Shown here: in pieces, positions 7,298 through 15,895 of the stretch
Layout of the letters: each line of letters begins with the position of its first letter
How positions within the stretch are numbered: position 1 is the stretch's first letter
Origin: Bacteroidales bacterium
Lineage (GTDB): Bacteria > Bacteroidota > Bacteroidia > Bacteroidales > P3
Direction: 5' to 3'
DNA length: 48,024 nt
NCBI GenBank assembly: GCA_017455205.1
Contig: JAFTBM010000060.1
Coordinates: 1 to 48,024, forward strand
Program-made: the position numbers and the translations under genes
The notes under the pieces: generated by a model
The model's input: the letters and a program-made list of their open reading frames with translations, nothing else
What the model was told of the DNA's origin: nothing
The model's database searches: none

Positions 7298-7555
7298 TCA
7301 ATCAAGAGGTTCGATATTAAAGGGGACCTTCGCATTCTTAAGGTTGTCCCAGTTTTGAAGAAGCTCCTCTTTATGCAGGTCGAGCCATTCGTATACAAGA
7401 GACAAAACTCTTCTGGGCAAAGTTCCCTTGACGAGTCCATCCTTTATAAAAACGATGGCCTTGTAGTTGTTGTACCACACGTGGAAATGAGGCGGATTGT
7501 GGTCGTCAACATACATATAGATGATAATCCCGTAAAATTTGCTTATCTCTGGCAT
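7298..7555 (-). CDS. DUF4160-family small protein (putative toxin partner)
   Basis: 85 residues from the ATG at 7553-7555. A TTG start at 7579 would overlap the -7 promoter element and is rejected. The text MPEISKFYGIIIYMYVDDHN and PPHFHVWYNNYKAIVFIKDG is diagnostic for DUF4160: the conserved 'ISRFyGi.I.my..DH.PPHFHv.Y....a.i.i..g...G.lP...l..v.eW...h..el..nW'. The His-rich PPHFH could bind metal or act in catalysis. It is the first gene of a three-gene minus-strand operon (DUF4160, DUF2442, XRE), with a leader of about 15 bases. These pairs are widespread in mobile regions and may be toxin-antitoxin modules. Confidence 0.9.
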   Translation of the reverse strand: MPEISKFYGIIIYMYVDDHNPPHFHVWYNNYKAIVFIKDGLVKGTLPRRVLSLVYEWLDLHKEELLQNWDNLKNAKVPFNIEPLD

Positions 7556-7576
7556 AACAAGTCTATTTTTGATTTG

Positions 7577-7584
7577 CAAAGATA
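7577..7584 (-). promoter_or_regulatory. Promoter -7 element for the DUF4160-DUF2442-XRE operon
   Basis: TATCTTTG on the minus strand within TTGTATCTTTGCAA, 22 bases before the ATG at 7555. It places the likely start of transcription about 15 bases upstream of translation and helps to decide the start codon. A -33 TTTG is not clear. Confidence 0.7.
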
Positions 7585-7851
7585 CAACTTTTTTTTTGAA
7601 TTAAATCCTCTTGTGAGGTTTTTTACAAAAAACAGTATATAATATGAACACAATACACATAATAGCAGAAAGCATCGTTGCTCTCGTTGGCATGGGGCTG
7701 AGATTTCCTGTATTAATAAGGACTTTTTGTGTAAAGTATTGTCGATGGAACATGGTGTTCTTGTCGAATTAGCTGAGAAAACGAATTGCAACTTTCAAAA
7801 ATGAGGCAGTTGGAATTTGTTTCGTTGATTCTTTACATATAATAAAATGAA
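7585..7851. other. A+T-rich spacer between divergent genes
   Basis: The spacer separates the minus-strand DUF4160 operon from the plus-strand FRG gene. Short open frames here show no start context, motif or codon pattern of a gene. A possible promoter for the FRG gene lies in the last 50 bases (TTTG at about 7816, TACATATAATAA near 7837), but it does not match TAnnTTTG well. Confidence 0.5.
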
Positions 7852-8823
7852 ATGAAAAAGACAAATCACAAAAAAGTAGAATCGGTTGCGCAATATCTTC
7901 TGCTTATTGAAGGAATTCGGAGAGAACACGAAATTAATGGTGAAATGAAGCCTATCGTGTTTAGGGGTGAACCACAATGTTTTAAACACGTGCGGGCTTC
8001 GATATTTGCAGGTGATACGGGAGAGAAAAATGCTGTTTGTGTTGCAGACGAAGTGTCAATGATAAGTCATGCAAAGAAAGAATATCCTCATGTATTTAAG
8101 GAGTGTTTGACAGAACTAGATATTCTAACCACAATGCAACATTATAGATTACCGACTCGAATGATTGATGTTACGACAAATCCTCTTGTGGCATTATACT
8201 TTGCGTGCGAGAAGGATTTTCAGAGGAATGGACGAATTATGTATGCAACCGGCCTTGAATACAAAGAAGAAGAAATACTACAAATAGTTGCAACACTTGC
8301 AGGTGTTACAGTAAATGAACCGTTTTCTGTAAAAGAACTAGAGTTTCTGATACGCAACAGATGCCCTTTTCTGGATAAAATATCCCGAAGAATTACCAAA
8401 GAAACGGTTTTATTCCAGATTATTACACAATCGTTCCTATTTGCCCCTACGTCGAGCAATGCGAGAATAAGGGCACAGCATGGAGCATTCATTATGAGTG
8501 CCTTTGCATCTCCTCACGGTAATTTGAAGAACGAGTATGAGTCGTTACTTCATAGAGGTGATAATATGTGGAAAGAAAAAGAAATGAATAAAATAATGTT
8601 TCTAAAAACTCACTGCTATTTAGATGAGTTGTTTATCCCTGTTTACTTTACTATTCCAGCTAGAAAAAAGGATAAAATACTATATGAGCTAGATAAAATT
8701 GGGATAAACAAAGGAACAATCTATCCAGATGCTGAACATCAAATGATTTCCATTGCAGACAATCAAGTCAGAAGAAGAATGTATGAGAAAAAGAATGTCG
8801 AACCAATGTCAGAAGAAAGATGA
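7852..8823 (+). CDS. FRG-domain protein
   Basis: 323 residues, cytoplasmic (no signal). The FRG domain, named after its Phe-Arg-Gly signature, is shown by KPIVFRGEPQCFKHVRASIF near residue 35, then LTTMQHYRLPTRMIDVTTNP and LVALYFACEKD (about residues 95-120), the typical 'l..aQHyG.pTRLLDwT.nPlvAlyFA' core. FRG proteins of unknown activity are frequent in mobile and defence-linked regions. The A+T-rich gene lies in the same compositional island as the DUF4160 operon. Its stop overlaps the start of the giant secreted protein gene by four bases (ATGA), so the two are probably translated together, an unexpected pairing for a cytoplasmic and an exported protein. The family call is strong; no function is assigned. 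Confidence 0.9.
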   Translation: MKKTNHKKVESVAQYLLLIEGIRREHEINGEMKPIVFRGEPQCFKHVRASIFAGDTGEKNAVCVADEVSMISHAKKEYPHVFKECLTELDILTTMQHYRLPTRMIDVTTNPLVALYFACEKDFQRNGRIMYATGLEYKEEEILQIVATLAGVTVNEPFSVKELEFLIRNRCPFLDKISRRITKETVLFQIITQSFLFAPTSSNARIRAQHGAFIMSAFASPHGNLKNEYESLLHRGDNMWKEKEMNKIMFLKTHCYLDELFIPVYFTIPARKKDKILYELDKIGINKGTIYPDAEHQMISIADNQVRRRMYEKKNVEPMSEER

Positions 8824-11800
8824 AAAAGACTTTAATATTATTTCTAATGGTTGCGACAGGCGTTCGCTTATACGCCTACAACTTCTCGGCGGTATGTAGT
8901 ACTGGGCAAACGCTGTATTATAATATTACCAGCGATTCAACAGTTGAAGTTACTTTCCCTGCACGAGACCGTAGGAGTACGGGAACATATATATATTATG
9001 GGTATAGGACAGATAGTTACTGGGATAGATGGACATATTTGACCAAACCAACGGGTTATTTGATAATTCCAGAGACCGTAAGCAACAATGGAGTGGCTTA
9101 TACCGTAAATTCTATCGGACAATCTGCTTTCCAGCAATGTTATGACCTGGATTCTGTGTATATAGGCAATCAGATAACGAGCATTGGGAATTATGCATTT
9201 AATAATTGTAACTCATTGAGTTATGTTTATTTGGGCTATTCAATAGAAAGCATTGGATATTGCGCTTTTAATGGTACGAATGTGAACTATTTATATTATG
9301 ATTGTCCCAATGTAAGCCCATCTATAAATGTGGTGAGCATTGATGTTAATGAAAATATTATTGGTTCGGTATTCTCGGCAGTTGCGTCCTATTCAAGTCA
9401 AAGGGTACTAACAGATCCATTTTATTCTATTCGTACACAAGACTCATTGACAATAGAGTTTGGTTCACATATCATAAATATTCCACAATGGGTAATATAT
9501 CGTCAAAGTTTTTCCTTTAGTTATGGAACAAGTGCAGGGAATATGGTCCATACCTATCCGGAGAGTTATTGTATGGCTGAGACCATTATCCTTGGCCCTA
9601 ATATTAGAACAATACCAGATCACCAGTTCTCGGGATTACGGCTTTCAACAATAGTACAAATAGGTAGCATTGACTCTATTGGTGCACATGCATTTGACGG
9701 CTGTAATCGACTGTCTCTTCCTCAATTTTCTGATAGTTTATCCTATATCGGCGAATATGCATTTCATGCTTGTACAAGTATTCAGGGTAATATCAGTTTC
9801 CCTTCGAAGATTAAAGTGTTGAAGAATAATACTTTTGATGGGTGTTCTCATATTAATGACATCACGCTCTCTGATAGTATACAGAAAATCGGAGATTTTT
9901 GTTTCTCTAATTGTTCTGATGTAAATAGTATTCATTTAGGTTCGGGTATTGATTCCATTGGAAATAATGCATTCTATAATTGTCATGGGAGTGGAATCCT
10001 ATCAATTCCCGCCAATGTAAGGTACATAGGAAATAATGCATTTGTAGGATGTTCTGGTTTTAATACCATTCAGATTCCAAGTACGGTTAATTGGATTGGG
10101 GAAATGGCGTTCGCTAATCTAATGAACATAAATCAACTTACTTTTGATAGTGCAAAATATATAGGGGCATCAGCCTTTATTAATTGTTCAAATATCGACA
10201 GCCTTTTTTTAGGAGATAATCTAAGATTGTTAGGCAATTCTGTCTTTCAAAATTGTATAGGTATACAAACTTTGATTATTCCTGATAGCGTAATTTGCAT
10301 TGGAGCATCGTCTTTCCAAGGATGTTCCGGGATAATGCATTTGCAGCTTGGACAAGGTCTTGTTTCTATCGGCAATAATGCTTTTGCGAATTGCTCAAAT
10401 ATTCAAGAGTTGAATATTCCCACAGAAGTTGACTCTATTGGTTCATACGCTTTTAGTGGATGTTCTAGTATAACTCACCTGATGATTCCGGACAATGTAA
10501 GTTATATTGGAAACAATGCGTTTGATGGATGTACGGGAATTGAAACACTACAAATCGGAAGTGGTGTCAGCACCTTAAACAATAGTGTTTTCTCTGGTTG
10601 TACAGGGATACAAATCCTCTCGATTCCTAATACAATTAAAACAATCGGACAATCGACTTTCAGTAATTGCACATCTCTTGATAGCGTATATATTGGTAGC
10701 GGGGTCACATCGATTGGCAGTGGGGCATTTGCAGGTTGTAATAACATTAGGGCAGTCTTGTATAACGCAAAGAATTGCACTACTCCTTTATGCTACCAAT
10801 CTAACCCGATGACAAACGCCATCTCCTCTCTTGCTTTTGGAGACAGCGTACAGAGTGTTCCCGATAATGCATTCTATAACTGCGATAATCTACAGAATAT
10901 CTCGATCACGGCTCAGACGATTGGGAACAACACATTTGCTAGTTGCGACAATCTGCTTTCTGCCAATATTAATAGTAAAAACATCGGAAATAACGCCTTT
11001 GCCAACTGTGACAGACTTGTTTCTGTGACTCTTGGTGACTCCGTGCAGACGGTCGGGGCGGGGGCGTTCAGCGGGGACTTCCGGTTGCAGACGGTGACGA
11101 TGGGAGACAATGTCGCCTCTTTGGGCGACAGCGTATTCCAAGGGTGTGTGCGCCTGACGAGGCCGGAGCTTCCTGCCAACCTGCAAAGCATAGGCACACG
11201 TGCTTTCGACGGATGCAGCGAGGTGAGCGGCAAGCTGACATTTCCCGCAGGGGTAACGAGCATCGGCGACTACGCCTTCAACGGCATAGGCTCCGTCACG
11301 GAGATAGAGATGAAAGGCAGCACACCTCCGACCATCTACTCCCACACCTTCGCTTCGGTCAGCAATAGCACGCCCGTGGCGGTGCCCTGCGGCTCGGTGC
11401 TCAACTACTACACCACCGACTACTGGGAGAACTTCTCCAACATCGTGGAGGCGCCGCCATTCCTGCTGTCCGTGGCCACGAACAACGAGGTGCTGGGAAC
11501 GGTGGAGATAACGCAGCAGCCCACCTGCAGCAACCACACGGCGCGTATCGCGGCCACCGCCAACACAGGCTACCACTTCCTGCGGTGGAACGACGGCAAC
11601 ACCGCCAACCCGCGCCAAATCACGATGACTCAGGACAGCAGCTTCACAGCCATATTCGTAATAAGCAATAGTTACATCACCGTGGAGGCCAACGACCCAC
11701 TGCTGGGTACTGTCAGCGGCACCGGTCTTTACGGATACAACGCCCCCGTGACCCTCACGGCTACGGCATACGACGGCTACCACTTCCTGCGGTGGAACGA

Positions 11801-14360
11801 CGGCAACACCAGCAACCCGCGCTATATGGCCGCCATCTGCGACACCAGCTTCACGGCCATCTTCGTGAGCAACGTGAGCATCATCACCGTCAACAACGCC
11901 AACCCCGGCTGGGGCAACGTGGGCGGCAGCGGCGTGTACTACTACCAGAACCTCGTTAGCCTCACCGCCACGCCACTCTACGGCTACCACTTCGCTCAAT
12001 GGAACGACGGCAACACGCTGAACCCGCGCACCGTTACCGTCGCGCAGGACTCCTCGTTCACGGCCTACTTCGCTGTGAACACCTACAGCATCGTGGGCAC
12101 GAGCAACAGCACCGCAATGGGCAGCGTCAGCGGCGGCGGCAGCTACACCTACCTGCACAACATGTCGCTGACGGCGACACCGGCCTTCGGTTACCACTTC
12201 GTGCAATGGAACGACCAGAACACCGACAACCCACGCACCATCACGGTGACTCGCGACAGCAGCTTCACCGCCCAGTTTGCGGCCAACAGCTACACCATCA
12301 CCTCCGAACCCAACGACCCGACGATGGGTAGCGCCTACGGCAGCGGAGCCTACAACTACAACACCACCGCCACGCTGACGGCAGTGGCGGAATACGGCTA
12401 CCACTTCACGCAGTGGAGCGATGGCGTGACGGACAACCCGAGAACCGTTACCGTGCAGCACGCTGCCACCTACACCGCCCAATTCGCCATCAACAGTTAT
12501 ATCCTCACCGTGCAGAGCAGCAACCCCGCAATAGGCACTACTAGTGGAAGCGGAAGCTACAACTACCTCACCCCTGTCAATATCACCGCCAACCCCAATG
12601 CGGGCTACCATTTCTCCCAGTGGAGCGACGGCAACACGGCCAACCCGCGCCTGGTGAGCGTTACGCGGAACGCCACCTATACCGCCCAGTTTGCCATCAA
12701 CAGCTACGCAGTGAGCACCACGAGCAGCAACAGCAGCATGGGTGGAACATCTGGCAGCGGCACCTACAGCCACGGCAGCACCGCCACCCTGACAGCCACA
12801 GCCTTCTACGGCTACCACTTCGTGCAGTGGCAGGACGGAAACACCGACAACCCCCGCAGCATCGTGGTGAACGACTCGGCACATTATACCGCCCACTTCG
12901 CCGCCAACAGCTATCTGATTACTGCTGGCAGCAGCAACGTTACGCTCGGCAGCACCACCGGCGGCGGCTCGTACAACTACCTCTCGCAGGTAGCACTGAC
13001 GGCGGTACCCGTGCCGCACTATCACTTCACCATGTGGAACGACAGCGTCGCCGACAACCTGCGGACCGTCACCGTCACGCGCGACACCACCTTCACCGCT
13101 CACTTCGCCATCGACAGGCACACCGTCAGTGTACGCACCACCGATGCCCTGCAGGGTACCACCAGCGGCAACGACACAGTGGACTACGGCACAGCCATCT
13201 GGATAAACGCTACGGCACACTACGGCTACCATTTCACGCAGTGGAGCGACGGCAACAGCAGCAACCCGCGGCGTGTGGTGGTGCAGCAGGACACCCTCTT
13301 CACCGCCCTCTTCGCCCCCAACCAGTACACGGCCACCTGCCAGACGGGCGACAACCTTCGTGGCACGGTGGACAATGCTGGTGGCCAATACGATTACCTT
13401 ACGCGACTCACCTTCACCGCCACCCCTCGCTACGGCTACCACTTCCTGCGTTGGAGCAACGGCAGCACTGAAAATCCCATCAACCTGACCCTAACCGCCG
13501 ACACCACGCTGACCGCCCTCTTCGCCCCCGACATCTACTGTCTCGCCCTCGCCAGCAGCGACACAACTCTTGGAACCGTACAAGGCAGTGGCAACTACGA
13601 GTACCTCACGCAGACCACCATCACCGCCACAGCCGCACCACACTGCCACTTCGTCCAGTGGAGCGATGGCAGCACCACCAACCCACGCCTCGTAACGCTG
13701 ACCCGCGACACCACATTCACCGCCCTCTTTGAGCAGTACCAACAATTCCATATCACGGCCACTGCCAACGACAGCCTACGCGGCACCGTGCAAGGCAGCG
13801 GGCTCTACTATCTCGGCGGGACGGCAACGCTCACGGCCACCGCCGCTGCACACTACTACTTCGCAGGGTGGAGCGATGGCATCACCAGCAACCCGAGGAT
13901 GGTTACCGTTACTGGCGATATGGCCTTCACTGCCCTATTCGAGCCTGTGATGTACACCCTCACCATCACGGCCAACGACTATGCCATGGGTAGTGTCAGC
14001 GGCACAGGAAGCTACCCCTATGGCAGCACGGTGAACATCGCTGCCCAACCTTTCGACAACTACAGCTTCATCAGTTGGAGCGATGGCAGCACCGATGCCA
14101 CGCGCAGCCTCGTGGTCAGCGAGAGCCTACAACTCGAGGCGCAGTTCGCACCAGCGGGCGATGTCGGAATAGCAGGGGTGGAGCAGACGGCCTACGTTGT
14201 CTATGTGCTGCACGGGCGTATCATCGTTGAAGGTGCGAAACCCTCCAGCGTGCGGATATATGATGCCGTAGGCCGCCACCACTCACCCGATGAGCTGCTG
14301 CCCCATGGCGTGTATATGGTGCATATCGGCCAATGGACAAAGAAGGTAGTGGTGATATAA
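8820..14360 (+). CDS. Giant BspA-like leucine-rich and InlB-repeat surface protein
   Basis: 1846 residues. Signal peptide MKKTLILFLMVATGVRLYA. Residues 90-860 are BspA-type leucine-rich repeats of about 23 residues (such as IGNNAFANCSNIQELNIP and SIGSYAFSGCSSITHL), a fold used for adhesion to host proteins. From about residue 880 come thirteen repeats of 69 residues (YGYHFVQWNDQNTDNPRTIT and alike, each closing on FTAQFA-type text), the divergent InlB/Listeria-Bacteroides repeat. The end (VRIYDAVGRHHSP, VYMVHIGQ, KVVVI) resembles a T9SS sorting domain, so the protein is probably exported and anchored outside. Base composition is A+T-rich to about 11040 and G+C-rich after it, with the break inside the leucine-rich part, a sign of recombination. 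It overlaps the FRG gene by four bases. The adhesin role is inferred from the domains. Confidence 0.9.
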   Translation: MKKTLILFLMVATGVRLYAYNFSAVCSTGQTLYYNITSDSTVEVTFPARDRRSTGTYIYYGYRTDSYWDRWTYLTKPTGYLIIPETVSNNGVAYTVNSIGQSAFQQCYDLDSVYIGNQITSIGNYAFNNCNSLSYVYLGYSIESIGYCAFNGTNVNYLYYDCPNVSPSINVVSIDVNENIIGSVFSAVASYSSQRVLTDPFYSIRTQDSLTIEFGSHIINIPQWVIYRQSFSFSYGTSAGNMVHTYPESYCMAETIILGPNIRTIPDHQFSGLRLSTIVQIGSIDSIGAHAFDGCNRLSLPQFSDSLSYIGEYAFHACTSIQGNISFPSKIKVLKNNTFDGCSHINDITLSDSIQKIGDFCFSNCSDVNSIHLGSGIDSIGNNAFYNCHGSGILSIPANVRYIGNNAFVGCSGFNTIQIPSTVNWIGEMAFANLMNINQLTFDSAKYIGASAFINCSNIDSLFLGDNLRLLGNSVFQNCIGIQTLIIPDSVICIGASSFQGCSGIMHLQLGQGLVSIGNNAFANCSNIQELNIPTEVDSIGSYAFSGCSSITHLMIPDNVSYIGNNAFDGCTGIETLQIGSGVSTLNNSVFSGCTGIQILSIPNTIKTIGQSTFSNCTSLDSVYIGSGVTSIGSGAFAGCNNIRAVLYNAKNCTTPLCYQSNPMTNAISSLAFGDSVQSVPDNAFYNCDNLQNISITAQTIGNNTFASCDNLLSANINSKNIGNNAFANCDRLVSVTLGDSVQTVGAGAFSGDFRLQTVTMGDNVASLGDSVFQGCVRLTRPELPANLQSIGTRAFDGCSEVSGKLTFPAGVTSIGDYAFNGIGSVTEIEMKGSTPPTIYSHTFASVSNSTPVAVPCGSVLNYYTTDYWENFSNIVEAPPFLLSVATNNEVLGTVEITQQPTCSNHTARIAATANTGYHFLRWNDGNTANPRQITMTQDSSFTAIFVISNSYITVEANDPLLGTVSGTGLYGYNAPVTLTATAYDGYHFLRWNDGNTSNPRYMAAICDTSFTAIFVSNVSIITVNNANPGWGNVGGSGVYYYQNLVSLTATPLYGYHFAQWNDGNTLNPRTVTVAQDSSFTAYFAVNTYSIVGTSNSTAMGSVSGGGSYTYLHNMSLTATPAFGYHFVQWNDQNTDNPRTITVTRDSSFTAQFAANSYTITSEPNDPTMGSAYGSGAYNYNTTATLTAVAEYGYHFTQWSDGVTDNPRTVTVQHAATYTAQFAINSYILTVQSSNPAIGTTSGSGSYNYLTPVNITANPNAGYHFSQWSDGNTANPRLVSVTRNATYTAQFAINSYAVSTTSSNSSMGGTSGSGTYSHGSTATLTATAFYGYHFVQWQDGNTDNPRSIVVNDSAHYTAHFAANSYLITAGSSNVTLGSTTGGGSYNYLSQVALTAVPVPHYHFTMWNDSVADNLRTVTVTRDTTFTAHFAIDRHTVSVRTTDALQGTTSGNDTVDYGTAIWINATAHYGYHFTQWSDGNSSNPRRVVVQQDTLFTALFAPNQYTATCQTGDNLRGTVDNAGGQYDYLTRLTFTATPRYGYHFLRWSNGSTENPINLTLTADTTLTALFAPDIYCLALASSDTTLGTVQGSGNYEYLTQTTITATAAPHCHFVQWSDGSTTNPRLVTLTRDTTFTALFEQYQQFHITATANDSLRGTVQGSGLYYLGGTATLTATAAAHYYFAGWSDGITSNPRMVTVTGDMAFTALFEPVMYTLTITANDYAMGSVSGTGSYPYGSTVNIAAQPFDNYSFISWSDGSTDATRSLVVSESLQLEAQFAPAGDVGIAGVEQTAYVVYVLHGRIIVEGAKPSSVRIYDAVGRHHSPDELLPHGVYMVHIGQWTKKVVVI
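11466..14156 (+). repeat. Thirteen tandem 207-bp units encoding InlB-type repeats
   Basis: The distance 11466-14156 is 2691 bases, which is 13 times 207. The units share codons for YHF-x-W-x-D-G-N/S-T and FTA-x-F but have diverged in sequence, more so at the end (the last two lack YHF). Units 3 to 9 look closest to each other. Unequal crossing-over could change the number of units. Confidence 0.8.
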
Positions 14361-14372
14361 AGGTTATCGGTT

Positions 14373-15869
14373 ATGGAAAAAGTTTGCAAAACAATCATCA
14401 GCGTCAGCCTAATTTTTATCTTGTGTCTCTTAACTTTTAACAGTGCTAGCGCACAAACACCGAAGGCAGACTATGAGGCTTGGAAACAGCAAGCCAGAGG
14501 CGACTACCAAGCGTTTCACCAGCAGCAGACCGATGCCTACCAAGCATTCCGCAAACAGGCCAACGCAGAGTATGCCGAGTTTGTGAAGACGGCGTGGACT
14601 TCCATAGGCTTTCATCCAGCGCTCACACCACCTTCGGAGCCGAAACCTCCACTCCCTCCAGTGGCACCTCCCAATGTGGACACCACTCCGAAAGTGATAC
14701 CACATGAGGAAATTGTCCCTCTCCCCTCCCCTATGCCAGTGCCCAAAGTGCCAGCACCTGTACCAGAAACACCCACTGGCGAAACCACCGAGATCGCCTT
14801 CTACGGCACCAGCCTCGCCGTCCATATCCCTATCGGAATGCCACTCAGCCTGAAGAGTCCCGACGGCGATGAGTTGAGCAAGGCGTGGACTACACTTTCC
14901 GATGGCAGATGCGATGCACTATTGGCCGACTGCCTACAGGGGAAAAAAGCACTGGCACTGGCCGACTGGGGCTATATCAAACTGTTGGAGACGCTGTCGG
15001 AACACATCGCGGGGAAGGGCAACGCTGCTGTCCTGCTGCAACAATGGCTGCTAACTCAATCGGGCTACCACAGCCGCATGGTCAGAACAGATGAAGGACG
15101 GCTACTACTGTGGATGCCTTTCGACGTACCAGTCTACGACCGCCCGTATATAGAACTCGATGGCGTGCAGCACTTCCTCATCACCGAAAGCGGGCGCGAT
15201 GAGAGTGGGCTGCAGGTGATGGATAAAGCCTTTCCCAGCGAGAACATAGCAAGTCTCCGTGCAGCCCAGCAACCACGGCTGGCCTATGTCGCCAGCGGAA
15301 AGCGCACACTGCAATCCAGTAGATACCCAACCTTGGTACTCCAGGCCGAGACCAACCGCAACCTCATCGCCTACTACAACGACTACCCCAAGCTGGTGGG
15401 GGCATGGGACGTCTATGCCAATGCCTCGTTGAGCAAGGAGGCAAAAGAGCAGCTCTACCCGAAGCTGCGGAAGCTACTATCTGGGAAAAACGAGCTGGAG
15501 AAGGCCGAGCTACTGCTCAACTGGGTGCAGACAGCTTTTGAATACAAGACCGACGATGAACAATTTGGTGGCGAACGCTCGCTCTTTGCCGACGAGACGC
15601 TCTACTACCCTTACTGCGATTGCGAGGATCGAAGCATCCTCTTCAGCGTGCTGGTGCGCGACCTACTGGGACTGGATGTCGTACTGCTGCACTTCCCCGG
15701 CCATCTGGCCACTGCCGTGAAGTTCAACTCGGCTGTGGAGGGCGACTACCTCGACCTCAACCACGGTCGCTTCATTGTCTGCGACCCTACTTATATCAAC
15801 GCCCGCGTCGGCATGGCTATGCCGAACTGCCTGCAACAGGAAGTCAAGGTGTATACACTCACCCTATAA
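14373..15869 (+). CDS. Secreted transglutaminase-like protein (paralogue of the 1188 gene)
   Basis: 498 residues. Signal peptide (MEKVCKTIISVSLIFILCLL, cut near SASAQ). Residues 30-70 hold a helical repeat (YEAWKQQARGDYQAF, QQQTDAYQAFRKQANAEYAEF), then a Pro-rich linker (about 85-135). The catalytic region near the C-terminus has YYPYCDCEDRSILF (Cys near 417), PGHLATAVKF (His near 443) and VCDPTYINA (Asp near 470), the transglutaminase-like triad also seen at 1188-2654. The central domain also matches that gene. It lies 12 bases after the giant surface protein gene, so co-expression is likely and the giant protein or a lipoprotein may be a substrate. The enzyme activity (protease or cross-linker) is not decided by sequence. 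Confidence 0.75.
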   Translation: MEKVCKTIISVSLIFILCLLTFNSASAQTPKADYEAWKQQARGDYQAFHQQQTDAYQAFRKQANAEYAEFVKTAWTSIGFHPALTPPSEPKPPLPPVAPPNVDTTPKVIPHEEIVPLPSPMPVPKVPAPVPETPTGETTEIAFYGTSLAVHIPIGMPLSLKSPDGDELSKAWTTLSDGRCDALLADCLQGKKALALADWGYIKLLETLSEHIAGKGNAAVLLQQWLLTQSGYHSRMVRTDEGRLLLWMPFDVPVYDRPYIELDGVQHFLITESGRDESGLQVMDKAFPSENIASLRAAQQPRLAYVASGKRTLQSSRYPTLVLQAETNRNLIAYYNDYPKLVGAWDVYANASLSKEAKEQLYPKLRKLLSGKNELEKAELLLNWVQTAFEYKTDDEQFGGERSLFADETLYYPYCDCEDRSILFSVLVRDLLGLDVVLLHFPGHLATAVKFNSAVEGDYLDLNHGRFIVCDPTYINARVGMAMPNCLQQEVKVYTLTL

Positions 15870-15895
15870 GCACCATCCAAAATCGGGCTGCCGCC

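Noticed and set aside
7543-7989. Small minus-strand frames in the spacer before the FRG gene
   Set aside because: A+T-rich text with no motif; one crosses the promoter and the start of a recognised gene.
10890-13442. Minus-strand open frame of 850 codons opposite the giant gene
   Set aside because: Val/Gly/His-rich with the 69-residue period of the repeats on the other strand; no start signal or domain.
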